A stretch of DNA of 64,000 bases from Haloplanus ruber (lineage in GTDB: Archaea; Halobacteriota; Halobacteria; Halobacteriales; Haloferacaceae): the NCBI RefSeq assembly GCF_024494725.1, contig NZ_JANHDK010000001.1, positions 558,001-622,000 on the forward strand, written 5' to 3'. Under the pieces are notes generated by a model that was not told where the DNA came from, made no database searches, and worked only from the letters and a program-made list of their open reading frames with translations. The translations under genes and the position numbers were made by a program. Below, piece by piece: positions 7,869 through 16,936 of the stretch (its first letter is position 1; each line of letters opens with the position of its first letter).

Positions 7869-9955
7869 AGGGTGTCTGGATCGAGGGTCAGTCTGAGGTC
7901 GACCGCCAGCACGCCGTCGGGGCGAGCTACCAGCGGATTCACGTCGAGTTCGAGGATGGCCGGGAAGTCGGTGACGAGTTGTGAGAGGCGGGCCAGCGTC
8001 TCCGCGACGGCCGCTCTGTCGACGGGGTCGCGTCCCCGCGCGCCCGACAGGAGCGGCGCGGCCTGAATCTCGTCGAGCATCGCCTCGGCCTCCGACTCGG
8101 CCAGCGGCGCGAGACGGAGGGCGGTGTCTTCCATCACCTCGACGAAGACGCCGCCGAGGCCGAACAGCACCAGCGGCCCGAACTGCGGGTCGCGGTTCGT
8201 CCCCACGATGGTTTCGACGCCCGACTCCGTCTCCACCATCTCCTGAATCTGGACGCCCAGGATCGTCGCGTCGGGCTGGTAGTTGCGCGCTCGGGTGATC
8301 AGATCCTCGAAGGCGTCGTACACCTCCTCGTGGGGGACGCCGACTTTTACGCCGCCGATGTCGGATTTGTGCAGGATATCGGGGCTTACGATCTTCATGA
8401 CGACCGGATCGCCGAGTCGTTCGGCGACCGCGAGGGCGTCGACCGGCGAGTCGACCACCTCGCCCGCAGGCGTCGGAATGCCGTAGGCGTCGAGCAGCGG
8501 CATGGCCTCGACGCCGAGTCGTGTCGCCCCGCGCTCCCGTGCCTGGTCGAGTACGTCCCTAGCCGCCTCATGGTCCACGTCGTAGGTCGTCGGCTCGGCG
8601 CCCCCTCGCTCGCGAACCTGGCGGTACTCCGAGAGGGTGTCGAGACTCCCGACCGCCCGCGCGGGATCGAAGTAGTTGGGGATGCCCGCCGCATCGAGGG
8701 CGCCCTCGGCCTGTCGGGCTCGCTCGCCGCCCATCAGACACGTCGTCACGGGGACGCCGTGTCGCGCCTGGAGGTCGGCCACCGCCGCGGCTAGGTCGTC
8801 GTAGTCGAGTGTGGCGGTGGGCGCAGCGATGACGACTGCCGACCCCACGGCGTCGTCGTCGAGGACGGCATCGACGGCCGTACACATCCGCTCAGTGTCG
8901 GCGTCGCCGATGACGTCCACCGGATTGTAGACGTTCGCCCCCTCGGGCAGGTGCTCACGGAGGCGGTCGACCGTCCCGTCGTCGAACGTCGCGAGCGACA
9001 GAGCGGCGTCGCCGACGGCGTCGGTCGCCATCACGCCCGGCCCGCCGGCGTTGGTGACGACGGCCACGCCGTCGGTTTCGGGCACCGGCTGTCCGGCGAG
9101 GACGCGCGCGGCATCGAAGAGTTCCTGGACGGTGTCGACGCGGACGACACCCGCCTCTCGGAAGCCAGCCGCGGCCGCCCGGTCTTGCCCCGCCATCGCC
9201 CCCGTATGCGAGGACGCAGCCTGTGCCCCCGCCTCCGTCCGCCCGGACTTGACGACCACGACGGGCGTCTCGGGGGTCACCTCGCGGGCCACCTCGACGA
9301 ACCGGCGGCCGTCCTCGACGCTTTCGAGGTAGCCGACGATTACGTCCGTCCCCTCGTCCTCGCCCCACGAGGCCACGAAGTCCGCCTCGTCGAGGACGGC
9401 CTTGTTGCCGAGCGACACCACGTCCTTGAATCCGACGCCGTGGTCGGCCGCCCAATCGAGGACGGCGGTGACGAAGGCCCCCGACTGGCTCAGGAACGAT
9501 ATCGATCCGGTGGGCGCCGACCGTGGGGCGAACGTGGCGTTGAGACCGACCGGCGTCCCGATAATTCCGAGTGAGTTCGGCCCGACGACGTTCAGATCGT
9601 ACTCCTCGGCCAGTTCGACTAGGTCGCGTTCGCGGGCGGCACCCTCGCCACCCGCCTCGCCGAACCCCGCCGAGATGACGACGACGTTCCGAACCCCCGC
9701 CTCGCCGGCCTCGCGGACGACATCGAGCACCGCGGGCGCCGGCACCACCACCACGGCCAGATCGGCGCTCGTGTCGGAAAGGTTATCTTTCGTCGGCAGG
9801 CCACACACCGTCTCGTAGTTCGGGTTGACGGGCACGACATCGCCGTCGAAGTCGGCGAGATTCTCGACGAGTGCGCGCCCGACCGATCCCGGACGCTCCG
9901 TCGCTCCGACGACGGCGACACGATCCGGCGCAAACAACGAGGACAATCCTCCCAT
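7865..9955 (-). CDS. acd: acetate--CoA ligase (ADP-forming), fused alpha and beta subunits
   Basis: A 696-residue protein with the full domain order of the fused archaeal ADP-forming acyl-CoA synthetases. The CoA-binding domain comes first (LFAPDRVAVVGATERPGSVG), then the succinyl-CoA-ligase-like domains with the phosphorylated His in SSHTGAMAG (around residue 250). The C-terminal ATP-grasp domain follows (GDPVVMKIVSPDILHKSDIG). The enzyme converts acyl-CoA + ADP + Pi to acid + CoA + ATP and is the main acetate-forming, ATP-making route in haloarchaea. It may also act on other acyl-CoAs. It is the first gene of a two-gene operon with the DRTGG protein (4-bp overlap). Confidence 0.93.
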   Translation of the reverse strand: MGGLSSLFAPDRVAVVGATERPGSVGRALVENLADFDGDVVPVNPNYETVCGLPTKDNLSDTSADLAVVVVPAPAVLDVVREAGEAGVRNVVVISAGFGEAGGEGAARERDLVELAEEYDLNVVGPNSLGIIGTPVGLNATFAPRSAPTGSISFLSQSGAFVTAVLDWAADHGVGFKDVVSLGNKAVLDEADFVASWGEDEGTDVIVGYLESVEDGRRFVEVAREVTPETPVVVVKSGRTEAGAQAASSHTGAMAGQDRAAAAGFREAGVVRVDTVQELFDAARVLAGQPVPETDGVAVVTNAGGPGVMATDAVGDAALSLATFDDGTVDRLREHLPEGANVYNPVDVIGDADTERMCTAVDAVLDDDAVGSAVVIAAPTATLDYDDLAAAVADLQARHGVPVTTCLMGGERARQAEGALDAAGIPNYFDPARAVGSLDTLSEYRQVRERGGAEPTTYDVDHEAARDVLDQARERGATRLGVEAMPLLDAYGIPTPAGEVVDSPVDALAVAERLGDPVVMKIVSPDILHKSDIGGVKVGVPHEEVYDAFEDLITRARNYQPDATILGVQIQEMVETESGVETIVGTNRDPQFGPLVLFGLGGVFVEVMEDTALRLAPLAESEAEAMLDEIQAAPLLSGARGRDPVDRAAVAETLARLSQLVTDFPAILELDVNPLVARPDGVLAVDLRLTLDPDTL

Positions 9956-10025
9956 CGAACGACGCTATCACCGGCCACCGCATAAATGCGGGGGGCGGTT
10001 CCCGCCGGTTTAGGCCGGCCAAATA

Positions 10026-10050
10026 TATCAGAATCGTGATAATATTTATA
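10026..10050 (+). promoter_or_regulatory. promoter with inverted repeat for the ZIP transporter
   Basis: TATCA-N6-TGATA is a perfect inverted repeat at 10026-10041. It runs directly into AATATTTATA at 10041-10050, a clear TATA box 26-35 nt before ATG 10076, as expected for a leaderless haloarchaeal transcript. The repeat sits where the BRE/upstream element lies, so a bound repressor or activator would affect TFB/TBP loading. A metal-responsive regulator is plausible from the downstream gene (inference). Confidence 0.65.
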
Positions 10051-10075
10051 TTCGTCGACCGCTTGTCGTCGAACG

Positions 10076-10888
10076 ATGGCGCTACTAGCGAACGTCGTGT
10101 TCGTCTTTCTCGCCGGTCTGGTGACCGCGCTGGCGACCGGTCTCGGGGCGATTCCGTTTTTCCTCGTCGACGAGGTGAGCGACCGCTGGAACGTTGCGTT
10201 GTGGGGACTCGCCTCGGGGATCATGGTCGCCGCGTCGGTGTTTGGCCTGGTGTTCGAGGGGTTGTCGGCCGCGGATTCGCCGGTCGAGATCGTGCCCGGA
10301 TTGCTCGCGGGCGTGGTGTTGGTCGTCGTCGCCCACGAGGTGATCGAGGGGTACGAGGTGCAGCCGAAGAACTACGCGGAGGCGGATTTCCGGAAGTTAC
10401 TCCTGATCCTCGGCGTGCTCACCGTCCACAGTTTCCCCGAGGGGGTTGCGGTGGGTGTCTCCTTCGCCGACCTCGGACTACAGTCGGGGGCGGGGACGAC
10501 TCTCGGCCTCTTTGGCTTCGTCGTGCCGGTACTCGCCGTGTTCATGACCGTCGCCATCTCGATTCACAACATCCCCGAGGGGGTCGCTATCTCCATTCCG
10601 TTGCGGACGCTCGGCATCTCGGAGTGGAAGATGGTCTGGTGGGCCGTCTTCTCCAGTCTCCCGCAGCCCATCGGCGCGGTGATCGCGTTCCTGTTCGTCC
10701 GCATCGCCCGCGAATTCCTGCCGATCGGCTTTGGCTTCGCCGCCGGTGCGATGATCTACCTCGTCGCCACGGAGTTCGTCCCGGAGGCCCTCGCCATCGG
10801 CGCGGACCTGCCGGGTGGTGGGCGACGCGAACTCGTCGCCGGCGTCACCGCCGGTGTCCTCGCGATGCTTCCGCTCCTGTTCGTTTAG
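10076..10888 (+). CDS. ZIP family divalent metal (zinc) transporter
   Basis: A 270-residue membrane protein with about eight helices. The ZIP signatures are present: HSFPEGVAVGVSFADLG in helix 4 and HNIPEGVAISIPLRTLG in helix 5, whose His, Asn/Ser, Pro-Glu and Gly residues line the metal site. There is no long His-rich loop between helices 3 and 4. ZIP proteins move Zn2+ or Fe2+/Mn2+ into the cytoplasm. The gene has its own AT-rich promoter with an inverted repeat, which suggests metal control. The stop overlaps the convergent small gene by 4 bp. Confidence 0.93.
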   Translation: MALLANVVFVFLAGLVTALATGLGAIPFFLVDEVSDRWNVALWGLASGIMVAASVFGLVFEGLSAADSPVEIVPGLLAGVVLVVVAHEVIEGYEVQPKNYAEADFRKLLLILGVLTVHSFPEGVAVGVSFADLGLQSGAGTTLGLFGFVVPVLAVFMTVAISIHNIPEGVAISIPLRTLGISEWKMVWWAVFSSLPQPIGAVIAFLFVRIAREFLPIGFGFAAGAMIYLVATEFVPEALAIGADLPGGGRRELVAGVTAGVLAMLPLLFV

Positions 10889-11169
10889 TGGCTGTGACCC
10901 GTCGCCTCCTCGAAGGTCATGCCGAATCGCTCTTCGAAGAGTGCCTCGGCTTTCTCGTTGATCGCGTCGAGGTCGGCGGGCACCTCGCCCTCCGCGTGGT
11001 GGACGATGGCGTGGGAGCGCTGAACGAAAGAGAGCAACGCGATTTCGGCGACGACCGTCGTCGGTGACTCGCCCTGTTCGGCGAGGGTGTCGACCAACCC
11101 TTCCGGCAGTTCGAGTTCGTCCGTATCGCCGTCCGGGCCTTCGATGGTGTAGGTCTCAGTGTCGACCAT
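10885..11169 (-). CDS. small conserved haloarchaeal protein
   Basis: A 94-residue acidic protein starting at ATG 11169 (MVDTETYTIEGPDGDTDELE). The longer upstream reading frame is Arg/Pro-rich and is not a credible extension. The sequence is mostly alpha-helical (LVDTLAEQGESPTTVVAEIALLSFVQ) and ends in His-rich GHSH. It is found as a stand-alone family in haloarchaea; the function is unknown. It is tail-to-tail with the ZIP gene and 52 bp downstream of trxB on the same strand, so it may be read from the trxB promoter. Confidence 0.8.
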   Translation of the reverse strand: MVDTETYTIEGPDGDTDELELPEGLVDTLAEQGESPTTVVAEIALLSFVQRSHAIVHHAEGEVPADLDAINEKAEALFEERFGMTFEEATGHSH

Positions 11170-11221
11170 GGCACTACTCGGACCCCGCGGTATAAGGGCG
11201 TGTGGGACTCGCGGTCGCCGT

Positions 11222-12298
11222 TCAGTCGTCGCTTTCGGCGGGGGTGGCGGCCTCCGTCCCGGCGGCCGCACGCTCGCGTTCCAGGTCTTCGAGGTAGTCG
11301 TCGGCGTCGATGGCGGCCTGACAGCCCATGCCGCCCGCGGTGATCGCCTGCTGGTAGTGGTAGTCGACCACGTCGCCCGCGCCGAACAGGCCGGGCACGC
11401 CCGTCGCCGTCTGCCCGGCGCCGTCGCCACCGATGGTTTCGAGATAGCCGTCGTCGTCCATTTCGACGTCTAGGTCCTCTAGGTAGTCGGTGTTGGGCGT
11501 GTGGCCGATGGCGTAGAAGACGGCGCCAGCGTCGAAGGCAAACTCGTCGGTCTCGGGGTCGTCGAGTTTGTCCGTCGGGTGTCCCTCGGGGTGCTGGACC
11601 ATCGTCACGTGGTCGACGCCGTCCTCCTTGGAGCCGTGGAGTTCGGTCACCTCTGTGTTCAACTTGAGGTCGATATCGCCGTCATCGACGTGTTCCATCA
11701 CGCGGTCGATCCAGTAGTCCTCGGCGCGGAACTCCTCGCGACGGTGGACCAGGTGGACCGTCGACGCGAACTTCGTCAGGAAGACGGCCTCCTCGCAGGC
11801 GGCGTCGCCACCGCCGACGACGACAATCTCCTCGTCGCGGAAGAAGGCGCCGTCACAGGTGGCACACGTCGACAGCCCGTAGCCCATGAGTTCGTCCTCG
11901 CCCGGGATGCCGAGAGTGCGGGCGCTCGCTCCCGAGGCGGCGATGACGGCGTCGGCCGTGTACGTCTCGCCGCTCGACAGTGTGACGTGGAAGGTGTGAC
12001 CCGGCCCGGGGTCGTCGATCACGTCGGCCGACTCGATCACGCCGTTCTCGATTTCGGCGCCGAACTTCCGCGCCTGCTCTTTCATGTTGCTGACCAGTTC
12101 CGGGCCGCTGATCCCCTCCGGGAAGCCCGGGAAGTTGTCGACTTCCGTCGTCAGCGTCAGCTGTCCGCCGGGTTCGTCGCCCTCGAACACCAGCGGATCG
12201 TTGTTCGACCGGCCGGCGTAGATGGCAGCCGTGAGTCCCGCGATGCCGCTTCCGGCGACGATGAGACGCCGGTGTTCGGCGTCGTCGCGCTCGCTCAT
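11222..12298 (-). CDS. trxB: thioredoxin-disulfide reductase (FAD-dependent)
   Basis: A 358-residue flavoprotein starting at MSERDDAEHRRLIVAGSGIAG (ATG 12298). It has the FAD-binding GSGIAGLTAAIYAGR motif, the redox-active CATC at residues 145-148 (STCATCDGAFF), the NAD(P) motif VVGGGDAACEEA, and the C-terminal FAD box GVPGLFGAGDVVD. It passes electrons from NAD(P)H to thioredoxin or related redoxins in the cytoplasm. The C-terminal extension after residue about 330 is acidic. Length and motifs are normal for TrxB. It starts divergently from the DUF357 gene. Confidence 0.95.
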   Translation of the reverse strand: MSERDDAEHRRLIVAGSGIAGLTAAIYAGRSNNDPLVFEGDEPGGQLTLTTEVDNFPGFPEGISGPELVSNMKEQARKFGAEIENGVIESADVIDDPGPGHTFHVTLSSGETYTADAVIAASGASARTLGIPGEDELMGYGLSTCATCDGAFFRDEEIVVVGGGDAACEEAVFLTKFASTVHLVHRREEFRAEDYWIDRVMEHVDDGDIDLKLNTEVTELHGSKEDGVDHVTMVQHPEGHPTDKLDDPETDEFAFDAGAVFYAIGHTPNTDYLEDLDVEMDDDGYLETIGGDGAGQTATGVPGLFGAGDVVDYHYQQAITAGGMGCQAAIDADDYLEDLERERAAAGTEAATPAESDD

Positions 12299-12404
12299 AC
12301 ACACAGTTGGTCGGTGGGACCCATTTACCTTGCGCTGTCGGGTGCGTGGGCGCGAGACCGCCACCGTCGGCGGTTTCTTGTCGCCGCCGCTCCCACCCGC
12401 GTCT

Positions 12405-12689
12405 ATGCCCGCCGATCTGCAGGAGAAGACCGACCGTTACGAGCGAATGCTCGCCGACGCACTCGACGAAGCCGAAACACGACCGCCGGCCGACACTCCG
12501 CTGGGAACCGCCGCCGCGGAGTGCCGAGAGATGGCCGAATCGTACCTCGACGACGGCCGTCACTTCCGCGCGAACGACGACCCCGTGAACGCGCTCGCTG
12601 CCTACTCCTACGGCTACGGATGGCTGGATGCCGGCGTCCGGATGGGCCTCTTTGCCGTTCCCGAGGAGACGGAACTGTTCACCGTCTGA
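12405..12689 (+). CDS. DUF357 domain protein
   Basis: A 94-residue, all-helical acidic protein (MPADLQEKTDRYERMLADAL). The conserved DGRHFRANDDPVNALAAYSYGYGWLDAG is the DUF357 signature, an archaeal helical-bundle family of unknown function. Start ATG 12405 is preferred because upstream codons give a basic, unrelated peptide. It is divergent from trxB and convergent with cysS. Confidence 0.85.
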   Translation: MPADLQEKTDRYERMLADALDEAETRPPADTPLGTAAAECREMAESYLDDGRHFRANDDPVNALAAYSYGYGWLDAGVRMGLFAVPEETELFTV

Positions 12690-12711
12690 CCGTGCCGTCG
12701 GCGCCGCCCGC

Positions 12712-14193
12712 TCAGTACCGGTAGGTCGTCCCGTCGGCGCCGTCCTCGACGGTGACGCCGAGCGCCTCCAAGTCGTCGCGGAGTTCGTCCGCCCGTTCGT
12801 AGTTGCCGGCCTCGCGTTCGGCCGCGCGCACGTCGAGAACGAGTTCGATCAGGTCGTCGGCGAGACGGGCGTCGCCCTCGGTTCCGCCGCCGAAGTCGAG
12901 GCCGAGCACCCCGCCGCCCAGTTCCTCGAACGCCTCGACCGCCCGCCGCAGGCCGACGTAGTCGTACGCCTCCCGTCCGTCGACGTGGCGGTTGACCGCC
13001 GTTGCGAGTTCCAGCAGCGCGGCCGTCGCCTCGCGGACGCCGAAGTCGTCGTTCATCGCCGCGGCGAACTCCGTGCGCGTCTCCGCGACGGCCGTCCGCA
13101 GTGTCTCGTCTTCGGCCTTGGTGCGGGCGTCGACGCCGTCACAGGCGTCGACCGCCGTCTCGTGGGCGCGTTCAAGGCGTTCCCAGCGCTCTTCGGCCTC
13201 GGCCATCGCCGCCTCGCTGAACGTCTGTTCCGACCCGTAGTTGGTCGAGCAGTAGAACGTCCGGATGACGTTGGGACCGAACTCAGCCAGCGCGTCGGCG
13301 ACGTAGAAGTAGTTGCCGAGGCTGGAACTCATCTTCTCGCCCGCCGTTTCGAGCAGGCCGGTGTGGAGCCAGTAGCGGGCGAACTGCTCGCCCGTCGCCG
13401 CCTCGCTCTGGGCGATTTCGTTCTCGTGGTGGGGAAAGACGAGGTCGTGGCCGCCGACGTGGATGTCGATGGTGTCGTCGAGGTGAGTCGTGCTCATCGC
13501 CGAGCACTCGATGTGCCACCCGGGCCGACCCTCGCCCCAGGGGGAGTCCCACGTCTCTCCGGTCGGGGGGTGGTCGCCGAGCGGTCGGTCGTCCTTGCGG
13601 TGTTCGGCCACGTCGCTCGGCGAGACACCGCCGGCCTTCCAGAGCGCGAAGTCGGCGGGGTGGCGCTTCTCCGAGCGCTCGTCGGGGTTGCCCTGGGACT
13701 CCATCTCGTCGAGGTGCTGATTCGACAGCTTGCCGTAGTCCTCGAAGGCGGTCACGTCGAAGTAGACCGACCCGTTGGCCTCGTAGGCGTAGCCGCGGTC
13801 GATCAGCGTCTCCACGAGGTCGATGATCTCGGGGACGTGCTCCGAGACCCGTGGATACACCGTCGCCCGCTTCAGGTTCAGGCCGCGCATATCCTCGATG
13901 ACCGAGGCGATGAACCCCTCGGCAACGTCGAGTTCCGACCCGCCGAGGTCGTCCTCGCCGACGCGGGCAACGACCTTCTCGTTCACGTCGGTGAAGTTCT
14001 CCACGTGGCGCACCTCGTAGCCCAGATGCGAGAGCCACCGGTGCATCACGTCGGCGTGGGTCCACACCCTGGCGTGGCCGAGGTGTGCGTCGTCCGAGAC
14101 CGTCAGCCCACAGACGTACAACAGGACTTCCTCACCCGCTGGCTCGAACTCCTCGCGGTCGCCGGTCAGCGTGTTGGTCACGGACAGCGTCAT
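12712..14193 (-). CDS. cysS: cysteinyl-tRNA synthetase
   Basis: A 493-residue class I aminoacyl-tRNA synthetase, near the usual length. Motifs are the zinc/catalytic VCGLTVSDDAHLGHAR at about 27-42 (HIGH variant HLGH 37-40), WDSPWGEGRPGWHIECSAM with zinc ligands, HHENEIAQSEAATG, and KMSSSLGN (KMSKS variant). The C-terminal helical DALR-like region and anticodon domain follow. It charges tRNA-Cys. It is monocistronic, with a strong AT box at 14217-14226 at the spacing expected for a leaderless start at 14193. Confidence 0.97.
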   Translation of the reverse strand: MTLSVTNTLTGDREEFEPAGEEVLLYVCGLTVSDDAHLGHARVWTHADVMHRWLSHLGYEVRHVENFTDVNEKVVARVGEDDLGGSELDVAEGFIASVIEDMRGLNLKRATVYPRVSEHVPEIIDLVETLIDRGYAYEANGSVYFDVTAFEDYGKLSNQHLDEMESQGNPDERSEKRHPADFALWKAGGVSPSDVAEHRKDDRPLGDHPPTGETWDSPWGEGRPGWHIECSAMSTTHLDDTIDIHVGGHDLVFPHHENEIAQSEAATGEQFARYWLHTGLLETAGEKMSSSLGNYFYVADALAEFGPNVIRTFYCSTNYGSEQTFSEAAMAEAEERWERLERAHETAVDACDGVDARTKAEDETLRTAVAETRTEFAAAMNDDFGVREATAALLELATAVNRHVDGREAYDYVGLRRAVEAFEELGGGVLGLDFGGGTEGDARLADDLIELVLDVRAAEREAGNYERADELRDDLEALGVTVEDGADGTTYRY

Positions 14194-14216
14194 TAGCGGG
14201 GGTTCCGGGCCGAGAC

Positions 14217-14226
14217 ATTAATATTT
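14217..14226 (-). promoter_or_regulatory. TATA box of cysS
   Basis: ATTAATATTT (AAATATTAAT on the coding strand) lies 24-33 nt before ATG 14193. It is the only AT-rich stretch in a GC-rich gap and fits a leaderless promoter. Confidence 0.65.
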
Positions 14227-14265
14227 GAAGAAACGCCCCCGGCGCCGCCTGCCGCCGCCACGCGA

Positions 14266-14283
14266 CTGTGACCACGATCACAG
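14266..14283. repeat. inverted repeat CTGTGA-N6-TCACAG
   Basis: A perfect 6-bp inverted repeat with a 6-bp spacer in the 209-bp gap between cysS and the SDR gene. It is about 120 bp before the SDR ATG and 73 bp before the cysS ATG. It is too far from either TATA region to be a simple repressor site. No other structure was seen in this gap. Confidence 0.4.
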
Positions 14284-14402
14284 AGTTCCCTCGGAGTCCT
14301 GCGCTCCGGTTTGTCGTCCCCGGCGTCCAGTTTCCGCTGGCGCGCCACCTCTGCGAGACCCCACCCAGCGTTTTAGGCCCCCGTTACGAAGGAGGGGTAC
14401 GC

Positions 14403-15260
14403 ATGTCCACCGAGTTCGACCTCAGCGAACCGGAACTGACCGCCGAGGACCTCCTCGTCCTCGACGACGAGCGGTTCGTCCCCAAGACGGTCGCTATCGT
14501 CACGGGCGCGGCGTCGGGCATCGGCCGTGCCACGGCCGTCGCGCTCGCGGCGAACGGGCTGACCGTCGTCGGGGCCGACGTCGACGCGGAGGGACTCGAC
14601 GGCACCGCCGAACTCGCCGTCGACGTTGGCGCCACGGGCGAGGTGCTGCCGGTGCCCACCAACCTCACCGACGACGACGCCGTCGCGGCGATGGTCGACG
14701 CCGCGGCCGAGCGTGGTGATCTTCGCTACGTCGCCAACGTCGCGGGGATGCAACATATCGCCGCCATCCCCGAGTTCCCGATGGAGAAATACGACCAACT
14801 GCTCGACGTGATGCTCCGGGCGCCGTTCCTGACCGCGAAACTCGCGATGCCACACATTCGGGCGGGGGATGGGGTCGGCGCCATCGGGAATATGTCCTCG
14901 GTCCACGGCCGCTACGCCACGCAGGACAAGGCCGCGTACATCACGGCCAAACACGGGTTGAACGGGTTGACCCGCGCCATCGCTGCGGAGGGCGAGGGGA
15001 CCCTGCGGGCCTTCTCGGTCAGCGTCGGCTACGTCCTGACGCCGCTGATGGTGAACCAAATCGAGGACACGGCCGAGGAACGAGGCATCGCCAAACAGGA
15101 GGTCGTCGAGGACGTCATGCTGGGCCAGGCGCGGACGACGGAGATGATGACGCCCGCGGAGGTGGCGAACCTCTTCGTGTTCGGCTTCTCGACGCACGCC
15201 CGCCACCTCAACGGCGGCGACATGCTCCACGACGGCGGCTACACGACGACCTACGAGTAG
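14403..15260 (+). CDS. SDR family oxidoreductase (3-hydroxybutyrate dehydrogenase-like)
   Basis: A 285-residue protein, start ATG 14403 (MSTEFDLSEPELTAEDLL). It has the classical SDR layout: TGAASGIGRATAVAL (NAD-binding TGxxxGIG), acidic D after the second strand (VVGADVDAEG), NVAGMQ, SSVHGRY with catalytic Ser, and YITAKHG (YxxxK). The late LNGGDMLHDGGY is the usual SDR C-terminus. An N-terminal extension of about 30 acidic residues precedes the fold. The resemblance is to 3-hydroxybutyrate dehydrogenases, but SDR substrates cannot be read from motifs. It is followed 64 bp later by proC, which has its own promoter. Confidence 0.88.
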   Translation: MSTEFDLSEPELTAEDLLVLDDERFVPKTVAIVTGAASGIGRATAVALAANGLTVVGADVDAEGLDGTAELAVDVGATGEVLPVPTNLTDDDAVAAMVDAAAERGDLRYVANVAGMQHIAAIPEFPMEKYDQLLDVMLRAPFLTAKLAMPHIRAGDGVGAIGNMSSVHGRYATQDKAAYITAKHGLNGLTRAIAAEGEGTLRAFSVSVGYVLTPLMVNQIEDTAEERGIAKQEVVEDVMLGQARTTEMMTPAEVANLFVFGFSTHARHLNGGDMLHDGGYTTTYE

Positions 15261-15290
15261 GGAGCGGACGGCTGGCGCGAATCAAAGTCC

Positions 15291-15298
15291 GTATATTG
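15291..15298 (+). promoter_or_regulatory. TATA box of the proline operon
   Basis: GTATATTG lies 27-34 nt before proC ATG 15325. The spacing and AT content match a leaderless haloarchaeal promoter driving proC-proB-proA. Confidence 0.6.
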
Positions 15299-15324
15299 GG
15301 GTCGGCGTCTAGAGGACGTACGAC

Positions 15325-16104
15325 ATGACTACCGTGAGCGTCATCGGGTGTGGCCACATGGGCGGAGCCTTGGTGAAGGGGCTCTCCCGGGCCGACACCC
15401 ACAGGGTGACCGCGTGTGATCTGGACACGGACGCCCTCGAAGCCATCGAGCCGTACTGTGCGGAGACGACGTCGGACGTCGCGGCGGCGACGGCCGACGC
15501 GGACGTGGTGTTCGTCGCCGTGAAACCGGACGTGGTGGGCGCCGTCCTCGGTGATCTCGATCTCTCTGCGGACCAGACGCTCGTCACCATCGCGGCCGGC
15601 GTCCCGCGGTCGTTCGCCGCCGAACACACCGACGCGACGGTCGTTCGCCTCATGCCCAACCTCGCCGCCGAGACGGGCACGATGGCCGCGGCGGTGAGTT
15701 GGGACACCCCCGATGCGGACGTCAGCGCGGTCCTCGACGCGCTCGGCGAGTTCGTGGTGATCGACGAGGACCTGATGGACGTGGCGACGGCGCTCAACGG
15801 GAGCGGCCCGGCCTTCGTCTACTATCTCATCAAGTCGATGCAGGAGGGTGCCGTCGCCGAGGGAATGGCTCCCGGGGACGCCCGGACGCTCGCCGCCCAG
15901 ACGTTCAAGGGTGCCGCCGAGACGGTCCTCCGGTCCGAGGAGTCCCTCGACGACCTGATCGACGCCGTCGCGACCGAGGGGGGCACGACCATCGAGGGTA
16001 TGGAGGTGCTGTGGGACAGCGACGCCGACGCCGTCGTCGGCGACGCCGTACACGCGGCGGCCGACCGCTCCCGCGAACTGTCCAGCGGGTTCGACGATGA
16101 ATGA
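15325..16104 (+). CDS. proC: pyrroline-5-carboxylate reductase
   Basis: A 259-residue NAD(P)-dependent enzyme for the last step of proline synthesis, pyrroline-5-carboxylate to proline. The Rossmann start [15 protein letters not shown], the AVKPDVV segment and the ProC signature [20 protein letters not shown] with downstream [13 protein letters not shown] are all present. The length matches the family. It is the first gene of proC-proB-proA. The stop codon overlaps proB by 8 bp, indicating translational coupling. Confidence 0.96.
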   Translation: MTTVSVIGCGHMGGALVKGLSRADTHRVTACDLDTDALEAIEPYCAETTSDVAAATADADVVFVAVKPDVVGAVLGDLDLSADQTLVTIAAGVPRSFAAEHTDATVVRLMPNLAAETGTMAAAVSWDTPDADVSAVLDALGEFVVIDEDLMDVATALNGSGPAFVYYLIKSMQEGAVAEGMAPGDARTLAAQTFKGAAETVLRSEESLDDLIDAVATEGGTTIEGMEVLWDSDADAVVGDAVHAAADRSRELSSGFDDE

Positions 16105-16936
16105 GGTCGTCGAGTCGGCGGCCGTCGAGCGGGCACGAGGGCTCGCGGCCAACGCCACGCGCGTCGTCGTCAAGGCCGGAACGAACTCTCTGACCGACGA
16201 CGAGTCGAATCTCGACGACGAGAAACTCGACAAACTCGTCGACGATATCGAGGATCTGCGCTCCCGCGGCAAGGAGGTCATTCTCGTCTCCTCCGGCGCT
16301 ATCGGTGCCGGCATGGGGCGGATCGACTACCCGTCCGAGACGGTCGAGGAGTCACAGGCGCTCTCGACGGTCGGCCAGAGCCACCTGATGCGGCGGTACA
16401 CGGAGAGCTTCGAGCGCTACGGCCAGACGGTCGCCCAGATCCTCCTGACGGATCACGACCTAGAGGACCCCGAGCGGTTCACCAACTTCCGAAACTCCAT
16501 CGAGACGCTCCTCGACTGGGGCGTCGTCCCGATCATCAACGAGAACGACGCCGTCGCGACCGAGGAGATCCGGATCGGCGACAACGACATGCTCGCTTCT
16601 TCGGTCGCCGTCGGCGTCGACGTTGACCTACTGGTGACACTCACCGACGTCGACGGGGTCTACACCGGGAATCCGAAAGCCGACGCCGACGCAGAGCGGA
16701 TCGAAGCCGTCGGGCGTAACTACGCCGAGGTGCAGGAACTCATCGCCGGCGGGTCGAGTGACGGGATCGGATTCGGCGGTATCCGGACGAAGGTCCAAGG
16801 CGCACGCAAGGTGAGCGAACACGGCGCGCCCGCCATCATTGCCGGGTCGACCGAGCCGAACGTGCTCGAACGAATCGCTACTGGGAAATCCGTGGGGACG
16901 ATATTCGTCCCCGTGAACGGAGTCATCGATGACTGA
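16097..16936 (+). CDS. proB: glutamate 5-kinase
   Basis: A 279-residue amino-acid-kinase-fold protein that phosphorylates glutamate, the first step to proline. Landmarks are [29 protein letters not shown] (feedback/substrate loop), [20 protein letters not shown] and [15 protein letters not shown]. It ends after the kinase domain and lacks the C-terminal PUA domain of E. coli ProB, as in other haloarchaeal forms. It overlaps proC and proA by 8 bp at each end. Confidence 0.96.
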   Translation: MNEVVESAAVERARGLAANATRVVVKAGTNSLTDDESNLDDEKLDKLVDDIEDLRSRGKEVILVSSGAIGAGMGRIDYPSETVEESQALSTVGQSHLMRRYTESFERYGQTVAQILLTDHDLEDPERFTNFRNSIETLLDWGVVPIINENDAVATEEIRIGDNDMLASSVAVGVDVDLLVTLTDVDGVYTGNPKADADAERIEAVGRNYAEVQELIAGGSSDGIGFGGIRTKVQGARKVSEHGAPAIIAGSTEPNVLERIATGKSVGTIFVPVNGVIDD

